Below are positions 11,022-24,543 of a stretch of 64,000 bases of DNA, in pieces. A program made the translations under genes and the position numbers. Position 1 is the stretch's first letter; every line of letters begins with the position of its first letter. The notes under the pieces were generated by a model. That model ran no database searches and was not told where the DNA came from. It saw only the letters and a program-made list of their open reading frames with translations. The stretch comes from Phylloscopus collybita (lineage: Eukaryota > Chordata > Aves > Passeriformes > Phylloscopidae), in NCBI GenBank assembly GCA_027886175.1, contig JAJNNQ010000024.1, forward strand, positions 29,367,001 through 29,431,000. The letters run 5' to 3'.

Positions 11022-13599
11022 ATTAAAACAAAAATATGTCATAAAGTGTCATTATACTATTGATGACAGTGAAGTTATGGTATTTTTTTACCAGTTGAGG
11101 TTTTGCTCCACAGTGGTTTTGGTTATTTACTGCACAGCAAGGGGTATATTGTGCCAGGCTACAGTGACTATTGTTCTGTTTGAAGGAATAAGAGATTTCA
11201 GAGCCCCAAAGATTAGGATAAGTATCACCTTCTCTCATGGCTCAATGTCCCTCCAAGGTTCTACCTTCAGTCAAATAAATGGGTGTGTTATGTTGAGCTG
11301 CACTCGTTACCCAAATGACACCATTCTCCTCGCTCTCCATCCCATCCCATCCCATCCCATCCCATCCCCTGACCCTTGACCTTTGTTTGAAATCTGTTTT
11401 TAAAAGGTGACCTGGTATGTTTTTTGTATTTCCATGAAAGCTGTTGTGGTATTTCCTGTTGCCCAGAGCCCCACTAAGTCATATCAGTAGTAGATAAGGT
11501 GAATTGAGAACTGTTACAGTAAAAACTACAGGAGGATACGATGAAACTGTTAGCACAGAGTTTTAAATGGAAAGTACATAAGTTTGTAACACAATGAATG
11601 CAAAACTTCTGGCCTGTGTTGCCACAGGAGGTTGCAGTGACAGACAGAATTCTGGATTTAGGCAATTTTGTGGATAGTGAGTCCATAAAATGGACTAACA
11701 GGGCTAGTAAGGGATGTACTCACTAGCATCCTTAATTCAATCATGGTGTGTCCTGAGAACCTCAGATAGTGGCTAGGTTTGTGTTGGTCCTCAAAACTGC
11801 ATATCCTGTTGCCACTGCCAGTAACCAGCTACAAAATCAGCTTTGCTGAGGGATAGATGGACCTCAGCTCTGGCCTCACAGGCCAAGAATTTTCTCCGTC
11901 CGGTCTGTGGACTCAGAATTTATGTCATCCAACCTTTAATATGGAAAACTGAAATTTTCTCCTGGATCTTTTTTTTTTTTTTTTGGTGTTCCTGAGTACA
12001 GCTCAATACTTTGTTTTCAGCAAAAGGTAAGGGGAGCCTGAGATCTGTCTGCTGTCAGGATGGAGAAGATACAGAGAAGACACAGAGAAGAGCCAGGGCT
12101 CCCAAGGATGTCTGCTGACTGTGTAAGTAGTACAGCTAAAAGACCTAACACTATGTCAGGCTGGAACAAGCAGGAAAAGCAAAGGTTTCTCTGCTGCTTG
12201 CAAAGGTCTCTGAAACGTTTTGCTGCTCTGTGTCAGCTGTGGCTTACACATCCAGGTCTATGGAAGGAAGGGATATAATGGTTTTGTTTTCAGAATCTCA
12301 TTCTGAAAGTGATAAAGTTTTCCATTTGTTCGAGTGATTTCTATTCTACTCCTAATCATTTTAAAATTTTCTGTCTGCTGGTTGTTATATCAAAGCTGAG
12401 AAGCAGGCCAGAGAGGAAGCTTCACAAATAGCTCCCATAGTGCAAATTCATGTTTGCAAAGACCTTTTTTCTTTTTCACTGTTGGTGTTCTCATAAGTGA
12501 AAGGCGAGTCTGAAAGTCTAAAAGACTGGATAATATTACAATGTTCAGATTAATTTCATTTTTATAATTTTTACGGCTTTGCACCATGTTGCTTGTCAGT
12601 TAGTAGAAATAGATCAACTTTCTACCAATTCTGAAAGCTAATCATCTCCTTTCCTCTTAGGAAAAAACAAAACAAATTGCATTTTCTTGGATAACCCAGC
12701 CAAGTGGCCTTGTCTTCCTATAAGATCCTCCTTGTTTAAGTGTTTATGCCTATTTGTTGTACATGCTTTTGCACAAGTGGCCAAATGTTAGTTCTTTATC
12801 ACAAGCATAATGCAGTGAGTAAAAATCTGTGATTTTAGAGCTGGGATCTTTTGCATCACTAACAGATTTAAGGAGGGAAAAGGAACATCAAAAGAGCAAG
12901 GAACAGGAGCTGCTCTTCTCTGATGACTTCTTCTGCACCCACTTGGAGGAATGGATGTTAGGGCAGGATTTAAAGCAGGCTTTTCTCCTGCACAGCACCT
13001 GTGTACAGAGTGCTCATACAGATCTTTTTTTCTGTGTGTCAGAGCTGTATATGCTCAGTTCAGATGCACCTTTTATGATGAGGTTTCATCTTTGCTTCCA
13101 AGCAGTGCCGACACAGCCTAGAGAGAAGCTCTTGGAGCTGCCTCCTCCAAAGGCAGCAGTTGAGATCTTTTTGGTGGCACCTCATCTGTCCCAGCTGCTC
13201 GTGGCACTGCAGATGTGTCCCTGAGGACACAGCTGCCGAGTGCTCTCAGGCACCCTGGTGAGCAGGGACTGGCAAAGCCTGGACTGCAGCCTTGCAGGGT
13301 GCTCTGGAAGGTCAGTGCCATTTTCCTGGTGCTGAGGGGTAGGACCCAGGAGTGACCACAGCTCTGTAGTGCCACAGAGGTGTGCAGCGGTGCAGGATGG
13401 AGAAAAGGTTCCTGGGTGTCCCTGCTGCAGGGTGTGTGCTCAGGCTTTGGTCTCCTGTGCTCTGGAAGGGGCTTGGTGACCCTGTGACACCTCAGTGTGT
13501 CTCACACCTTCTGCTGGGGGCAGGACCTGGGACAAGGGGAAGCTTTGGGGCCATACAGTACGCTGCTTTGGCAGCCTGTACTTTCTTTTTTAACAATAT
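11022..13599. other. Unique non-coding DNA with a CCCAT repeat
   Basis: No gene recognised. A CCCAT pentamer repeat sits at 11336-11367. A T tract lies near 11971-11984. A 131-codon open frame at 12829-13224 has no recognisable domain and is regarded as chance. Confidence 0.5.
11336..11367. repeat. CCCAT pentanucleotide repeat
   Basis: About six tandem CCCAT units are visible directly. Confidence 0.9.
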
Positions 13600-14530
13600 G
13601 AATTAGTAGTTGTTATTAGCATAAAATCACCAGTTAAAACACTCTCAGCTCATTTTTTAACAGTGGAGCTAATTGCCCTTAAGTGCCTGAGCTGCAGCAA
13701 AACGAAATGGCACCTTTGTGCAGAAACCCCCAGTGTTTCCCTGGTACATCCATAACGACCTTTAAAATAAGCCGTTACAATTCTGACATGGTACCAGCCT
13801 GACACCTTGGGCTGGGATTTAATTTTGAGTTATAGCAGCGTTAGGAAAACATATGATGTGGCCGTTTGTTTGCAGAAAGAAGGGGGAAAAAAATCATAAA
13901 ACCCTCTTTTTTTATGAGCTGTCGCTTGATTCGTTCCTGGAGCCCCAAGTAGCAAGCGTCTAAATCAATGCACACAGCTGTTCTTGCTTCTTGGAGCCCA
14001 GCAGGTGTACTGCCCAATGTGCCTGCCATGTCCCCCCACTCACATAACAAATAATAACGTCTTACACACACCAGCCATCCATCACAGTTATGGCCAGCCC
14101 TGGTGAGGCTGCTGTTCTCAGGGTAGCGTGGAGATTATTTTTTTTTTCTCTTTTTTTTTTCTTTTCTTTTTTTTTTTTTTTTTTTTTTTACTGTAGAAAT
14201 ACCCTGCCCGTGGATTATTAGTCACACTTTCTGGAGTCCTTTAATTGAATAACCTTTGGCACTTGTGGCAAAGGAAAAAAAAATAAAGGAAAAACAACAA
14301 CAACAAAAAAATCAACCCCAAGCCCCCCACACCACAGTGTTTATTTGTGTTAAAAAACAATAGGCATATTGTGACTGGCGAAATCAATTAGTCTTCCTCT
14401 GCAGTAAGGGCCCACATCTGGTGTGATTTAAGTTAATGTAAGGGAAGGGCCGCAGAGGCCCGAGGACCCCGAGTTCTCATTTCAACAGGTGACAGAGAAG
14501 GCATAAAAGGCTAATATATACTACAAGTGC
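13600..14530. promoter_or_regulatory. Candidate conserved non-coding / regulatory stretch
   Basis: This stretch holds no known transposon, contains several CpG dinucleotides (for example around 14449-14532) and has many homeodomain-like cores (TTAGCATAAAA near 13617, GAGCTAATTGCCC near 13665, TTTAATTGAAT near 14240). An imperfect inverted repeat of CCTTTG...CAAAGG lies at 14253-14274. A long T/C tract (14138-14189) interrupts it. Complexity and CpG retention are what I would expect of a conserved enhancer, but conservation cannot be seen from one genome, so this is inference only. No exon is apparent. Confidence 0.3.
14138..14189. repeat. Poly-T / TTTTC tract
   Basis: T runs broken by single C bases, about 52 bases in all, with a pure pyrimidine strand. 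Confidence 0.9.
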
Positions 14531-17479
14531 GGGGGCGAGGCTATAAATACTGGAAGGTTTACTTAGGAGGTAAAACAAAGCTAACCAATAACACAAAAAT
14601 AAATACCTTCCTGAGACAGGCTGTCACCTGGCATGTGCAGAGGCAGGAGGAGGTGATGGGGGAGGGACAGGAACAGCTTGGGAGGCACAGGGTGCTGGAA
14701 TGCATGAAGGATCTTGGCTTTCTCTTTGGTTGGGGCATCTTCCCTCCGTGGGGAAGATAACAGCAGGAGAAAGGCAACAGAGTGTTTGTCCAGCTCTGTC
14801 ATGATTTACCACACTGGGGTCTAAAGGAGCTTGTGAGATCTCCTGGCTCTGCCCCTATCTGCCAGGGACCGGGGTAATTCCTGCTAGCCCAACTCAATTT
14901 GATTCTGTCACTTTGTTTTATCTCACCTGTGCTACAGTGACACAGCACCTCACAAGAGAGGTTGTGTGCATACCGAGAGCTGGTGCACATCGCTGAGAGG
15001 GAGAGAGTATCCGAACATCAGATAAAGTAGATTTTTAATTTTTTTTTTCAAGCTAACTTAACAGAATTCCAGTTAGATCCATAAGCCATCCAACTCCCCA
15101 AGCCTGGATTTCTATGGATTTGTATCCTAGATCCCTAGAGTTCTTCTCTTGTTCTGCTGTTGCCCAAAGCCAGCTCCCTTGGCAGTACCTCCAGTACTCC
15201 TGTCTTCTCTTAGACCTTCCCCTGTTCTCTCCATCTGACGACAATATTCCAAACTCCTTCCTATGCCTTTCAATTACTGAAAACACTCATGTGTCCCTTT
15301 CTCCATTTTTCTGCTGTCCTTTTACACAAAATTTTAGGGAACTTATCTCAGAGCCACTCAGCTTCCCACAGATTTCCTTGATACTGTCCTTAAGGTTCAG
15401 CAGGTCTTGGGGAAGGGACTGACATGTTCAAGAGGATGGATGCTGCAATTATAAATGCTTTTCACTTTGCAAAGTAGACTGAAGGGTGTTCTGCAAACAC
15501 CACGTGTGGCTTTGTAAATACACATTTCTGCACAATTCGTATGAGGCCAGAACATTCAAACTGATGATTTTGGCCACTTCTCTCCAATACATTCCTGTAA
15601 TGCTTGGACCATTTGCTGTGTGTCACTGTGCATCCTGGGCCAGTCACCCCAGTAATACTGGCACAGCTGGACATTCAGACTCTTTGAACTGGGAAGCCAC
15701 CCCTGGGGTGGGTGCATACGAAGAGAGCAGAGCCAGCTAAGGAGTGTCAGGACCCTTGTGTTTGCCTGGCAAGGGAAGAAGGCAGAGTGCTTGTGGAGCA
15801 CCACCCTCCTCTCTCCAGCCCTGCTGTATCTGTACAATGTACAACAGCACAACAGATTGACTGGATTTGATATATGAGAGGAGATTCCCTTAACAAAAAG
15901 ATTCTATTATTATAATTATTTTCACTTAGCTTTTGATATCCCCTTATTAACAGACACCTAGGAGGAGGAAATATGTGTATCATATGAGTCTCTGAGAATA
16001 AAGACTACTAAGGAAGCACATCCTCAGTCTGAAGAAGTTTTACTTTGTAGTGGGGATGTGTTTTTGTTCGCCAACCCCAGTCACTTGTCCAAGTTGGAAA
16101 TTCAATGGTATCATTTTAATTTCTTCACAGCAGTGATAAAGTCAGCCTGCAGCCACAGTCTCCATTGCCCTGCTTACAGAGACTATAGGCAGGTACTGGG
16201 ACTTGAAATAATATCACAATGATAATAAAGGGTTTTGTTGTGTTGGGTTTTTGTTTTTTTTACATCAGTTTCCAACAGCTGGTTGCCAGTTGCCCTCTGA
16301 CACAGACACATAAAAGGGAAGTAGTGAGTCCTGTACCAGCAGGGATCACTGGAAGAAATGCAGCCCTCATAAATCAAGCCAGCACTGTTACATAGCTTTA
16401 GTACAATGAAGTGCACATGTGCAAGGGTGACTGAAGAGGGACCCCACTCACAGGCTGGGAGCAAACAGAGCATGGTCTCAGGGAAAGGGTATTCCTGCCA
16501 CCATGGCAAGCAGCAGGGAGGATAGACTCGGGATAGGGCAAGGGTCCTGATGGCAGTACTTGGAGGAGAAGGTTCTTAGGGGATTTCCAGTCTTTTGCCA
16601 GACCAAGATCAGCAAGACTACAGCAGTGAAGTTCCTACTCTCCCCATGGAGGTGTAGATTGCTCCTTGACACACCTTCACGGCAGGATGGCAAATAATCT
16701 TTCATTTGCTTCATTTTATCCCCTTGCTTTTACTCATGGCCACATAGGTCACCTTTAGCAATGATACTTTCTCCCTATAATCTTTGAAGCCTTGGAGGGA
16801 TTACTAGAGTCATCTTGTCACTGCAGCAGAGTGAAGTCAGACGTGTTTCTTTTTTAAGTCTTCCTTCACTTGATTCATCAGTACCAGTCCTAAACATAAC
16901 ACTGCAAAGCACCAGCCAGAGAAAGTCAGCCCAGACTTCTGCACTGAGCTGTACAACTTCAGCCTCAGCTAGGCCAAAGATACCTATTGTTTTCTGAACA
17001 AGGAAATCACAAATATTTTTCCAGGAGTAGGGAGTCATACAGAGATGGGCTGGGCAGGCCTTGTAGGTATGACATTTCCTATAGTTCAGCTGTCCATCTT
17101 ATGCATCCCTTTCAATGCTCATTGCCTGTTTCTTGGGTTTAAATGGCCCCTAGTAAAGATGCAGACTGGAAACAGACTTCTCAAGAGGAAATCATTCTGG
17201 TTTTTTCTCAGGTAACTTCTTCCATGAATACCGTTAGATTCTCCCACAACAACCTCTCAGTGAGACAGAAGTGTGTGTCATGAGGTTCAGGGTGCCCTCT
17301 ACGTGATGGAGGGATCATTCTGGTGTACTCATCTAGAGTAAGCAGCTGCCACCAGTTTACCCCATACTCAGGAGACAGGACCATCCAAGGCAGTCTCTGA
17401 GCAGGTTGAATTGTTCAGGTGCTCCATGGATCACCTCTGATCCATGTCATATGTTTTTGAAAGAAACACAGCAGTAGCC
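14531..17479. other. Unique non-coding DNA, no gene recognised
   Basis: Ordinary mixed-composition sequence. Open frames of up to 108 codons on both strands overlap and contain no recognisable domain. I see no transposon signature. Confidence 0.5.
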
Positions 17480-17990
17480 TTAAGACTTTGGGAGCGGAGA
17501 GTCTTCTGCATGTTACGCTCATTCCAAAGCTTAAATATTGTATGCTCCCCCTAGCTTAAATTCAAGTTGCATTCACTGGATTTTTCATTCGCTGGGTTAA
17601 TTAATATCAGACATCTTCTCCCAGATATACACTGTTTGAAGCCCTGGAATGATTAATTCCTCCCTGTCAGGATCAAATTTAACAGGGAAGATTTGAAGTG
17701 TATAAATCAGTTATACAAGAAACTCTTCAGTGGTGCAGTCAATGCAATTAAAAGGGATGACAAAATAGAATTTATCAGCACAATGTTACGGAGACCTTGA
17801 TTTGGGATAAGCATTTAAGGTTTCACACAGCCAGCAATTTCATTTCAATAGCATTTCAAAGCAAGTGCTTGCTATTTATTTTCATGACAAAATATAATCT
17901 TCAAATATTTCCATGGATGGACCCCACAGAAGTGACCCCACAATCACCCACTGACATGCAGATATATTGACTGCAGAAGTTGACTCCATT
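17480..17990. promoter_or_regulatory. Candidate conserved non-coding stretch
   Basis: AT-rich unique sequence with repeated homeodomain-like words: GCTTAAAT twice (near 17529 and 17554), GGGTTAATTAATATC near 17594 and ATGATTAATTCC near 17650. No coding potential and no repeat similarity was noticed. This is a suggestion from composition only. Confidence 0.2.
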
Positions 17991-18612
17991 CCATCCAGAT
18001 GCAGCTCAAATATGAAATTCCATCTTCGAGACATGATCTCTCTGTTTCTCCACCTTGTTCAGGTGGCAGGCAAAGCTGGCACAGTCATTAGGTGGGTGTG
18101 AAAGCGTGTGGAAGAACAGAGGCTTCACCCCTGCAAGGACCACTGGTGAAAATGGGTTGAGGATAATTCATTCAATTCCAGCTTCCCTAATTTTAAATAT
18201 TTTCAAAATTGACAAGAAAGCAGGGAAGAGTGGTAACAATGGTCTGGGCGCCATGGAAACTTCAGCTACGGAAAAAGTGGAGAAACTTGGAGAGTCCATT
18301 GCTCTCTTCTGTTGAATAGAGTAGTCAGAGGTGAGTGTGATACACTGGGGAAATATTTCCATGGAAAGAAAACAAACAATAAATTCCCTAGAGGTTGTCC
18401 TTTATCATAGGAAGGCTTAATTAGTACTGATGGCAAAAAGATAAAGCCAGACAAATCCAAACTGAAAACAGACACATATTTTTATAATAAATATAGTCAC
18501 TGGAAATTATCAGGTACAATGCTGGGAGTCTATCTTTTCCTATCTTTAGATATATGTGTTAGTAAAAACACATAGGGTTGAATTTTGAGGTCTCCTACCA
18601 TGTCTCAAGTAA

Positions 18613-18881
18613 AAGGATGAGAGAAAATAGCCTTAAGTTGTGACAAGGGCGGTTCAGATTAAATACCAGGAAAAAAAAATCACTAAAAGAGTAGGTCGTC
18701 ATTGGAATGTGTTGCCCAGGGAGGTGGTGGAATCACCACCTCTGGAAGTGTTTAGGAGGTGTAGGGATAAGGCACTTGGGGATATGGTTTAGAGGTAATT
18801 ATGGTGGTGCTGGGTTGGATTAGATAGATAACTCTCATGGTCTCTTCCAATCTTGATAATTCTGTGATTCTGTGACTCTGT
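18613..18881 (+). mobile_element. CR1 LINE 3' end
   Basis: Typical avian CR1 3' segment: 'gttgcccagggaggtggtgg' near 18711 encodes the conserved end of ORF2. It is followed by 'gcacttggggatatggttta' near 18772 and the terminal 8-mer repeat 'attctgtgattctgtgactc' ending near 18881. The copy is 5' truncated and carries small indels. It is non-functional. Confidence 0.92.
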
Positions 18882-20799
18882 CTTGTGGTAACCATGAGAA
18901 CTGATTAGATGTCCAAATGCTCTTTCATTTTCTGGGGCTGAGGGGTCAAATCACCTCTTAACTTTATTTTGATAACTGCACTTACTATAGCTTTCTCCAG
19001 TAAGGCATATTGGAATAGACAGATTCCAAGACATTGGAATACCTTAGCTGCGAATTGCTGCTCTCAATTTCTGTAACATTAGTGAGTTCAGACAGATTCA
19101 TTGTACCAGTACAGATGTCATGTGGATGCTTCTCTGGTTTTACAGGGGTTTTTGGGGACACCAGAAACTTTCCATGCCTCTGTGTAACACACTGGTTTAT
19201 CATTCCTCATAAAGCCTTGTAGACCACCTCTTGTCCACTAAATGTTACAGATATATTGACTGCTAATTTAAATTTCTCATTAGCTTTATTTTTCTGTCCA
19301 CTTATAAAGCCTCACTAGGTTTTTGGGTTTGTGCTTTCACCTCAGTGTCACCAAATCTTTCCTAATGAAATAAATGACATTTGTTAAAAGTCAGGATGCC
19401 ATTCACTGCAAAGCTCTCAAAAAATCCAAACTTAGTGGGCCATACATTTTGTCTTCATGGCTTAAAGCTCCTACAGGTTTCCTCTTTTGTGTTCTGTTAG
19501 AGCTCAGGCACATTCATGGATTTGTAGAATATGATATATTTTGTTTGCTTTGTCCATGTTGTCTCCTATTCAAGATGAGCTCTGAGCAAGTACTTTGTGC
19601 AAGCCTGTGAAGTGGAGTTTAAATAGGTGCTAAGCACTTTCAAACTAAATCTGTAACAAATGCCTGTGCATGTGCGTGCCCTGGGTTAAGCACTTAAAGA
19701 AATGAAAGGTTGCTGTACTACTGGATGACGGAAAATGACTGGAAATGTTCAACAGGCTGTGGGGCTGCATCATAGGAGGGGAAGGGGGGGTGTTGCTGGC
19801 ATATTTGCAGATGCTTTTTTTCCAGTTCAGCTAGCTGTAACATAAATACTGCTGGAATACGCTTCATGCTGTTCAATAAGGATGTGTGTTGACTCATTTG
19901 TCTTAAAGCAATACTTGTGAACAAATACTAAGTAGTTTTGTGTATAGTTTTAAATAAAATATAAAGAAAAGAAACGAACAGAAAAAAAAAATCTCCTGAC
20001 TCAGTAAAATGAGAAGTCACTGAAGTAAAATTTTACAAATTTGAACAACTTCCTCTTCAAAAACATAGCTAGCAAAGTACATCAATAAAATATCCTTGGG
20101 ACCTTTACCTTTTGACTTGCCCTGAAATTCTATTACCTTAAAAATTAATTCCAGGAAAATGAATGAGTGGTGACCCCATCCTTTTGTTTGTCAGTGTGTA
20201 TGAATATAAAGCTGTCCCTATTTCAAGAGCAATCACGCTCTTTCCAGAGGACAGCACGTGGCTTCAAAACCTAATGTAAGTCCGTGCTAGAGTCTAGAAT
20301 TAGTAGAAGCACCTTTTTTGTTTTTATTTTGATTTAACTTGGGCTATATGCGTGCTTTTACAATTACTGTTCCCTAAGAGAGGCTGACAGTGGTGCTTTG
20401 GAAGCTCCCAAGGTAAAACTGCCTCTGCTAGGAGGGCTGAGCTCTGGGTGTGGATGATCACACTGTAACCCCGTGTTCCGTGCAGGTGGCAGGCTGCAGT
20501 GTTGCAGACTCTTTATTTAATCCTTCTTCTGCCATGTCTCCTCCAGCAAGGGAGGGTTGTGGGCAGAGCCCTGGCAATGCCTCCTCCCTCCTGCATGCTG
20601 TAATTGACAGCTGCACAGAGCTATCAGGTGTGACACTGAGCAGGCTTCTCACCTTCTCCTGTGCTGCTGGCAGCACGTCAGACCATCCCTCACTCCTTAC
20701 TGGCACAGACTGCCCTAGCAGTGTTTCATCAGTGATGCACGAAGCACAAGGCACTCCGAGGGGTTTGCAGACATTAATCAACTGACTGTGATTTGTAGC
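18882..20799. other. Unique non-coding DNA, no gene recognised
   Basis: No repeat family or exon recognised. Overlapping opposite-strand open frames at 20450-20785 (about 110 codons each) have no known domain. Confidence 0.5.
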
Positions 20800-21500
20800 A
20801 CTTAAGATGGAATATGATCATATAGAAGTGCCTCCATTTACTTATCTATAAATTACCTACAGCCATCCCCTGTCTTTCCACATCACGGTGACGGTGTGCA
20901 GTTAATTGATTCATGGGGGTAAAGAGCTTTCAGACCACCCGATGAAAGATGTTACAGAAGTCAGTGGTGCTGAGCAGGAGGGGTGTTTTTGGCAGCGTGT
21001 TCCATGCCGTGGGGATGGTGTAAATGAGGTATTTGCTTTGCATTCTTGGGCTCCCTTCGTGTGTGGTGCGGGGAAGGCGGTCACCCTCCGTGAAAGTAGG
21101 TTTTATGTTGTGTGACATAAACGCTAGGGACCACTCTGTGTGCTGGGACACATGATACAGCTGACTTGCGGGCAAAATAATATAACCCACACCTCTCTGC
21201 CACGTCGGGATAAATCCCAGAGTGCACCTCTCAGAACAAGCATATCCTGTCGTGAAATGTCAAGCAATCAACATCAATAAATAATGAGTTGAAAACGGCA
21301 AGGTGGCGTAAAACTGCACAGTTGCGCTTGGGAAGGTAGGGAAGCTGATTAAGTGTTATTTCCTGATCTGTAAATCATCAATTCCAAACTTCTTCGTGTG
21401 TTGTCTATAAAATATTGGCTGTGGGCCTTTTGTTATAAAAAGGTAACTAATTTTTATAGCAGCCCCGTAAATAGTAATTAACGTGCCACAAACTGAACAA
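20800..21500. promoter_or_regulatory. Candidate conserved non-coding / enhancer stretch
   Basis: Repeat-free sequence with more CpG than its surroundings (near 20886-21125 and 21200-21335). It has a cluster of TTTATA/TATAAA words at about 21406-21462 ('tctataaaatattggc', 'gttataaaaaggtaac', 'tttttatagcagcc'), followed by TAGTAATTAACGTG near 21472. Such words resemble caudal/HOX or MEF2 binding sites. Whether the stretch is conserved or active is inference; no coding signal is seen. Confidence 0.3.
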
Positions 21501-21844
21501 CATCCTGCTGTAAAAAAAGTGGGGAAACGCTGTGCCTATTTTTCAAGGGACCTGCATTTGTGCCTGGGTAGGGATGAATACTTGCTTGCCCCTGTTTGAG
21601 TAGGTAGGTGCACATGTGCTGCTGTGTTGGAAAACTCAGGTCCCTTGATTCTGTCCTGCCTTAGAGGCAGCCCTGATATGGACTGGGAGGGACCAGGGAT
21701 CTGAAGTTCACCATCTCTTTTTGGTGTCTGCTGTATCAGAGGAGGCAGAAAGGAGAGATGAAGTAGGTGATTACTGAACACAGCATTTTCTCTTTCCAGC
21801 CTCTATCACTTAATGTTTAGCTTATGCCTTGAAACTTGAGAAGG

Positions 21845-22112
21845 ACTTAGATCTTGTCTCAAAGCATTTTTTCCAAGTCTGTCCAATAAAACTGTATATG
21901 CTCTCATTATCCATATAAATCCCTAATCCCTTTCTGAACAGCAACAAACTGTTGACCTCAGTGGTACAGCGAATCCCAGAGGTTCAGCATTCCTACTTAA
22001 AAAGAAGAAAATCAACCAGCCCCTTACATTTCCCCCTTACTTCCTCAGTTTTAAACTAATGATTTCATGGGTGTAGTCAGTGTGCCTTGTTCCCTAAGGA
22101 GTGGGTAGGAGG
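21845..22112 (-). mobile_element. Ancient CR1-type LINE relic
   Basis: The plus strand reads 'gtccaataaaactgtatatg', 'ctctcattatccatataaat' and then a decayed 'ttaaactaatgatttcatgg'. This corresponds, in minus orientation, to an old CR1 lineage that I recall as common in turtles and crocodilians. It is much more diverged than the modern avian CR1 copies in this window, so the insertion probably predates modern birds. There is no intact coding frame. Confidence 0.65.
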
Positions 22113-24542
22113 GCATGTCAAATTTATTGTAGGTTACACACTCTGCACTTGGGCCACGGGAGGATCTGGAGCTGGGGGGATTGGGAGGATTGTGCAGCCC
22201 AGACAGACCCATGTTAGGTGACCTGAAGTATGTGCACAGCTCGAGGAGGTGTTAATGGCCTGCAGCAACAATGGCCCTGCTCTTTTTGCCCCCCACTGCC
22301 TTCCCTTAGAATATTTGCACCTGGCCACATAAATGCTAAGAGCAGAGACCTTCAGATGCTCCTGGTGGCAGCTACAGCTTCATGTCACAGTGATGGAACT
22401 GAGCACAGAGCACCCACCTGGTGCCTTTTCTGCCTTAAGCCTGCCTGCACTGCTTCAAGAGAACAAGGAGGCAGCTGGGCTGCTAAATCATTACCCTGGA
22501 TTCTGGATCTGACTTTCTGTGAGCCTTTCCTTATGCAACTGCTCCACCTGGTTTATTTAAGGTTCTAATCCTACAAGGGCTCTGATGGGAGGGGCAGACA
22601 GGGTCCTCTGATGGGACATGGGCAGTCAGCAGCAGGTGCAAAGCTCTCAGATGCAGTGAGTGTGCATGGCAAAACATTAAAACAAGGAGAAATAGAAGAA
22701 AGAAGGGTTTCAGTGAGTGGGGGGAACAACGAGGGTGAGTGACACAGGCAGAGAAGGAGGACTGCTTGTTAGAAGATGCAAGGCCACGATTCTCCTGTGA
22801 AAAGGAGCATTGGAACCTTCTGTCCCTCTCTGCGCCACACAGTGTCCCCCCTGTTCACTCTAACTTTCACAAACCTTGTCTTCACTGTGGATTAGGGCCA
22901 GATAATGCTATTGACAGACAATGAGCACAATGTGGTCTGATTCCACTCTGCTGGGAATGCTGCACAGCAGCTTGGATCTGCCATTTTCCTGTTACTGTGG
23001 TAACTGGTGAAAACAGTTCCACAAGGTACAAGATTTCTGATTCTGCTGAACTTTTGTAGGATCCAAGCTGTGGTACCTCAAATCATTCATCTTTAAAGCC
23101 ATATTTTTAAGTGGAAAACTGAGGAACATTGTCAATCAAAAATATAGTGGTAAAGGCACGTGGTGATTTCACTAGAAATATTGATGAATAAAAATAGTTT
23201 CCTGCCCCCCTAGAGCATGGGGCCACTCCACAACCACTGAATCGCTATTGAAGGTAATAGGCAGCACAAAAATGCAAGAGCAACATCCTAATATGCATAA
23301 AAATCTACTTTGGCCACAAAGGCCCAGGGTCCAAAAGCACTTACTAGCCCTCTGCTGTGGACTGCAGTGGGAGTGGTAGTCAGGATTCCCAAGTACCTAC
23401 CAGGAACTTAGCCCACGTGACAAGATAATGCCTCTTTGTAACTCTCCAGCCTGATTTATCCACTTCTGACAGAGTTCTGCAAGCAAGGTCTGGTTAAGAA
23501 ATATGAACTTGTTAAACCTTGCTGAAAGGTTTGGGGAAAGGCTGCAATCTCCAGTGAGCAAAGTGCATCTCTCCCAGAACAGGCTGCATGCTGGGGCCAT
23601 TCATCACAAGCCACCGGGAGGGGTCTGGCAGGGAACAATTGATACGGTTTTGCCATTGAAGAGACAGTTTCCCCTTGGAACATATGGAAGACAGATTACA
23701 CAGCCCCGTCCTAATGTGAGTGGAGCTCAGATGGGGAGAATACATGAGCGAGAGAGGGACATCAAGGAATCAATATCGTCTGACACCTGTTTTCTGTTTC
23801 CAGAATGCAGACCTGCGCCTGGCTGCCTCTGGAAGTGCCTCCCTCTGCTTGAGTTTCAGTTCTCCCTGCAGATACATCAAACTGCGTCCTAAACACCGGG
23901 GCCTTTCATCTTGCATTCCCAGTGGCAGAAACTAATGGCAGAGGCTGGCTGTCCCCACCACGCCTCCGTCTTTCTGACTGCCCCGAGCAGGCTGGCCAGG
24001 TTTTCAAACCTGGACACAAAATTTGACAAATTTGGACACAAAAATTGTTGGCAGGATGTCAGGGTAACTGCATGACAGTGAAGATGGTGGGAAAATGCTT
24101 CTCCAAACACCATACCTTCTTCCACCACGAGCCTGGTTCTTCACCTTTATTTTTTCATTTCCCAACACACAGGAACCAGCCAGAACCAACCCGAACAAAG
24201 CACAAAGCCAGTATGGCTTTTTATGAGAAACACATGTGCCATAAACAAGGCAGCTAAGGGAAGTAAGGAGAATCAAAGTTAAAATATGGAATCACCCTTA
24301 AATAGGCAAAGCAGCTCACAAAGCAGTATTACAAAACAAATATGCAAATTGCAATGAGCAAATAGAGAAAGAAAAGGAAAGGAAAAAAAAAAGAAAGGAA
24401 AAAAGTGATCCATGTTAATAAGTTCCTTAAGAGGAAGACAAAGTGTAAAGTAAATGTCTCTTCAGAACACAGTCTTTCCTGGGGAAAGTTTCATTGTGTT
24501 GTGCAAAAGAGAAAAAAATTGATTTATTAAGACTGTATGAAA

Positions 24543-24543
<1 letters not shown>

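Noticed and set aside
10787..11379. Ser/Phe/Leu-repeat open frames
   Set aside because: Translation of the TTTC microsatellite.
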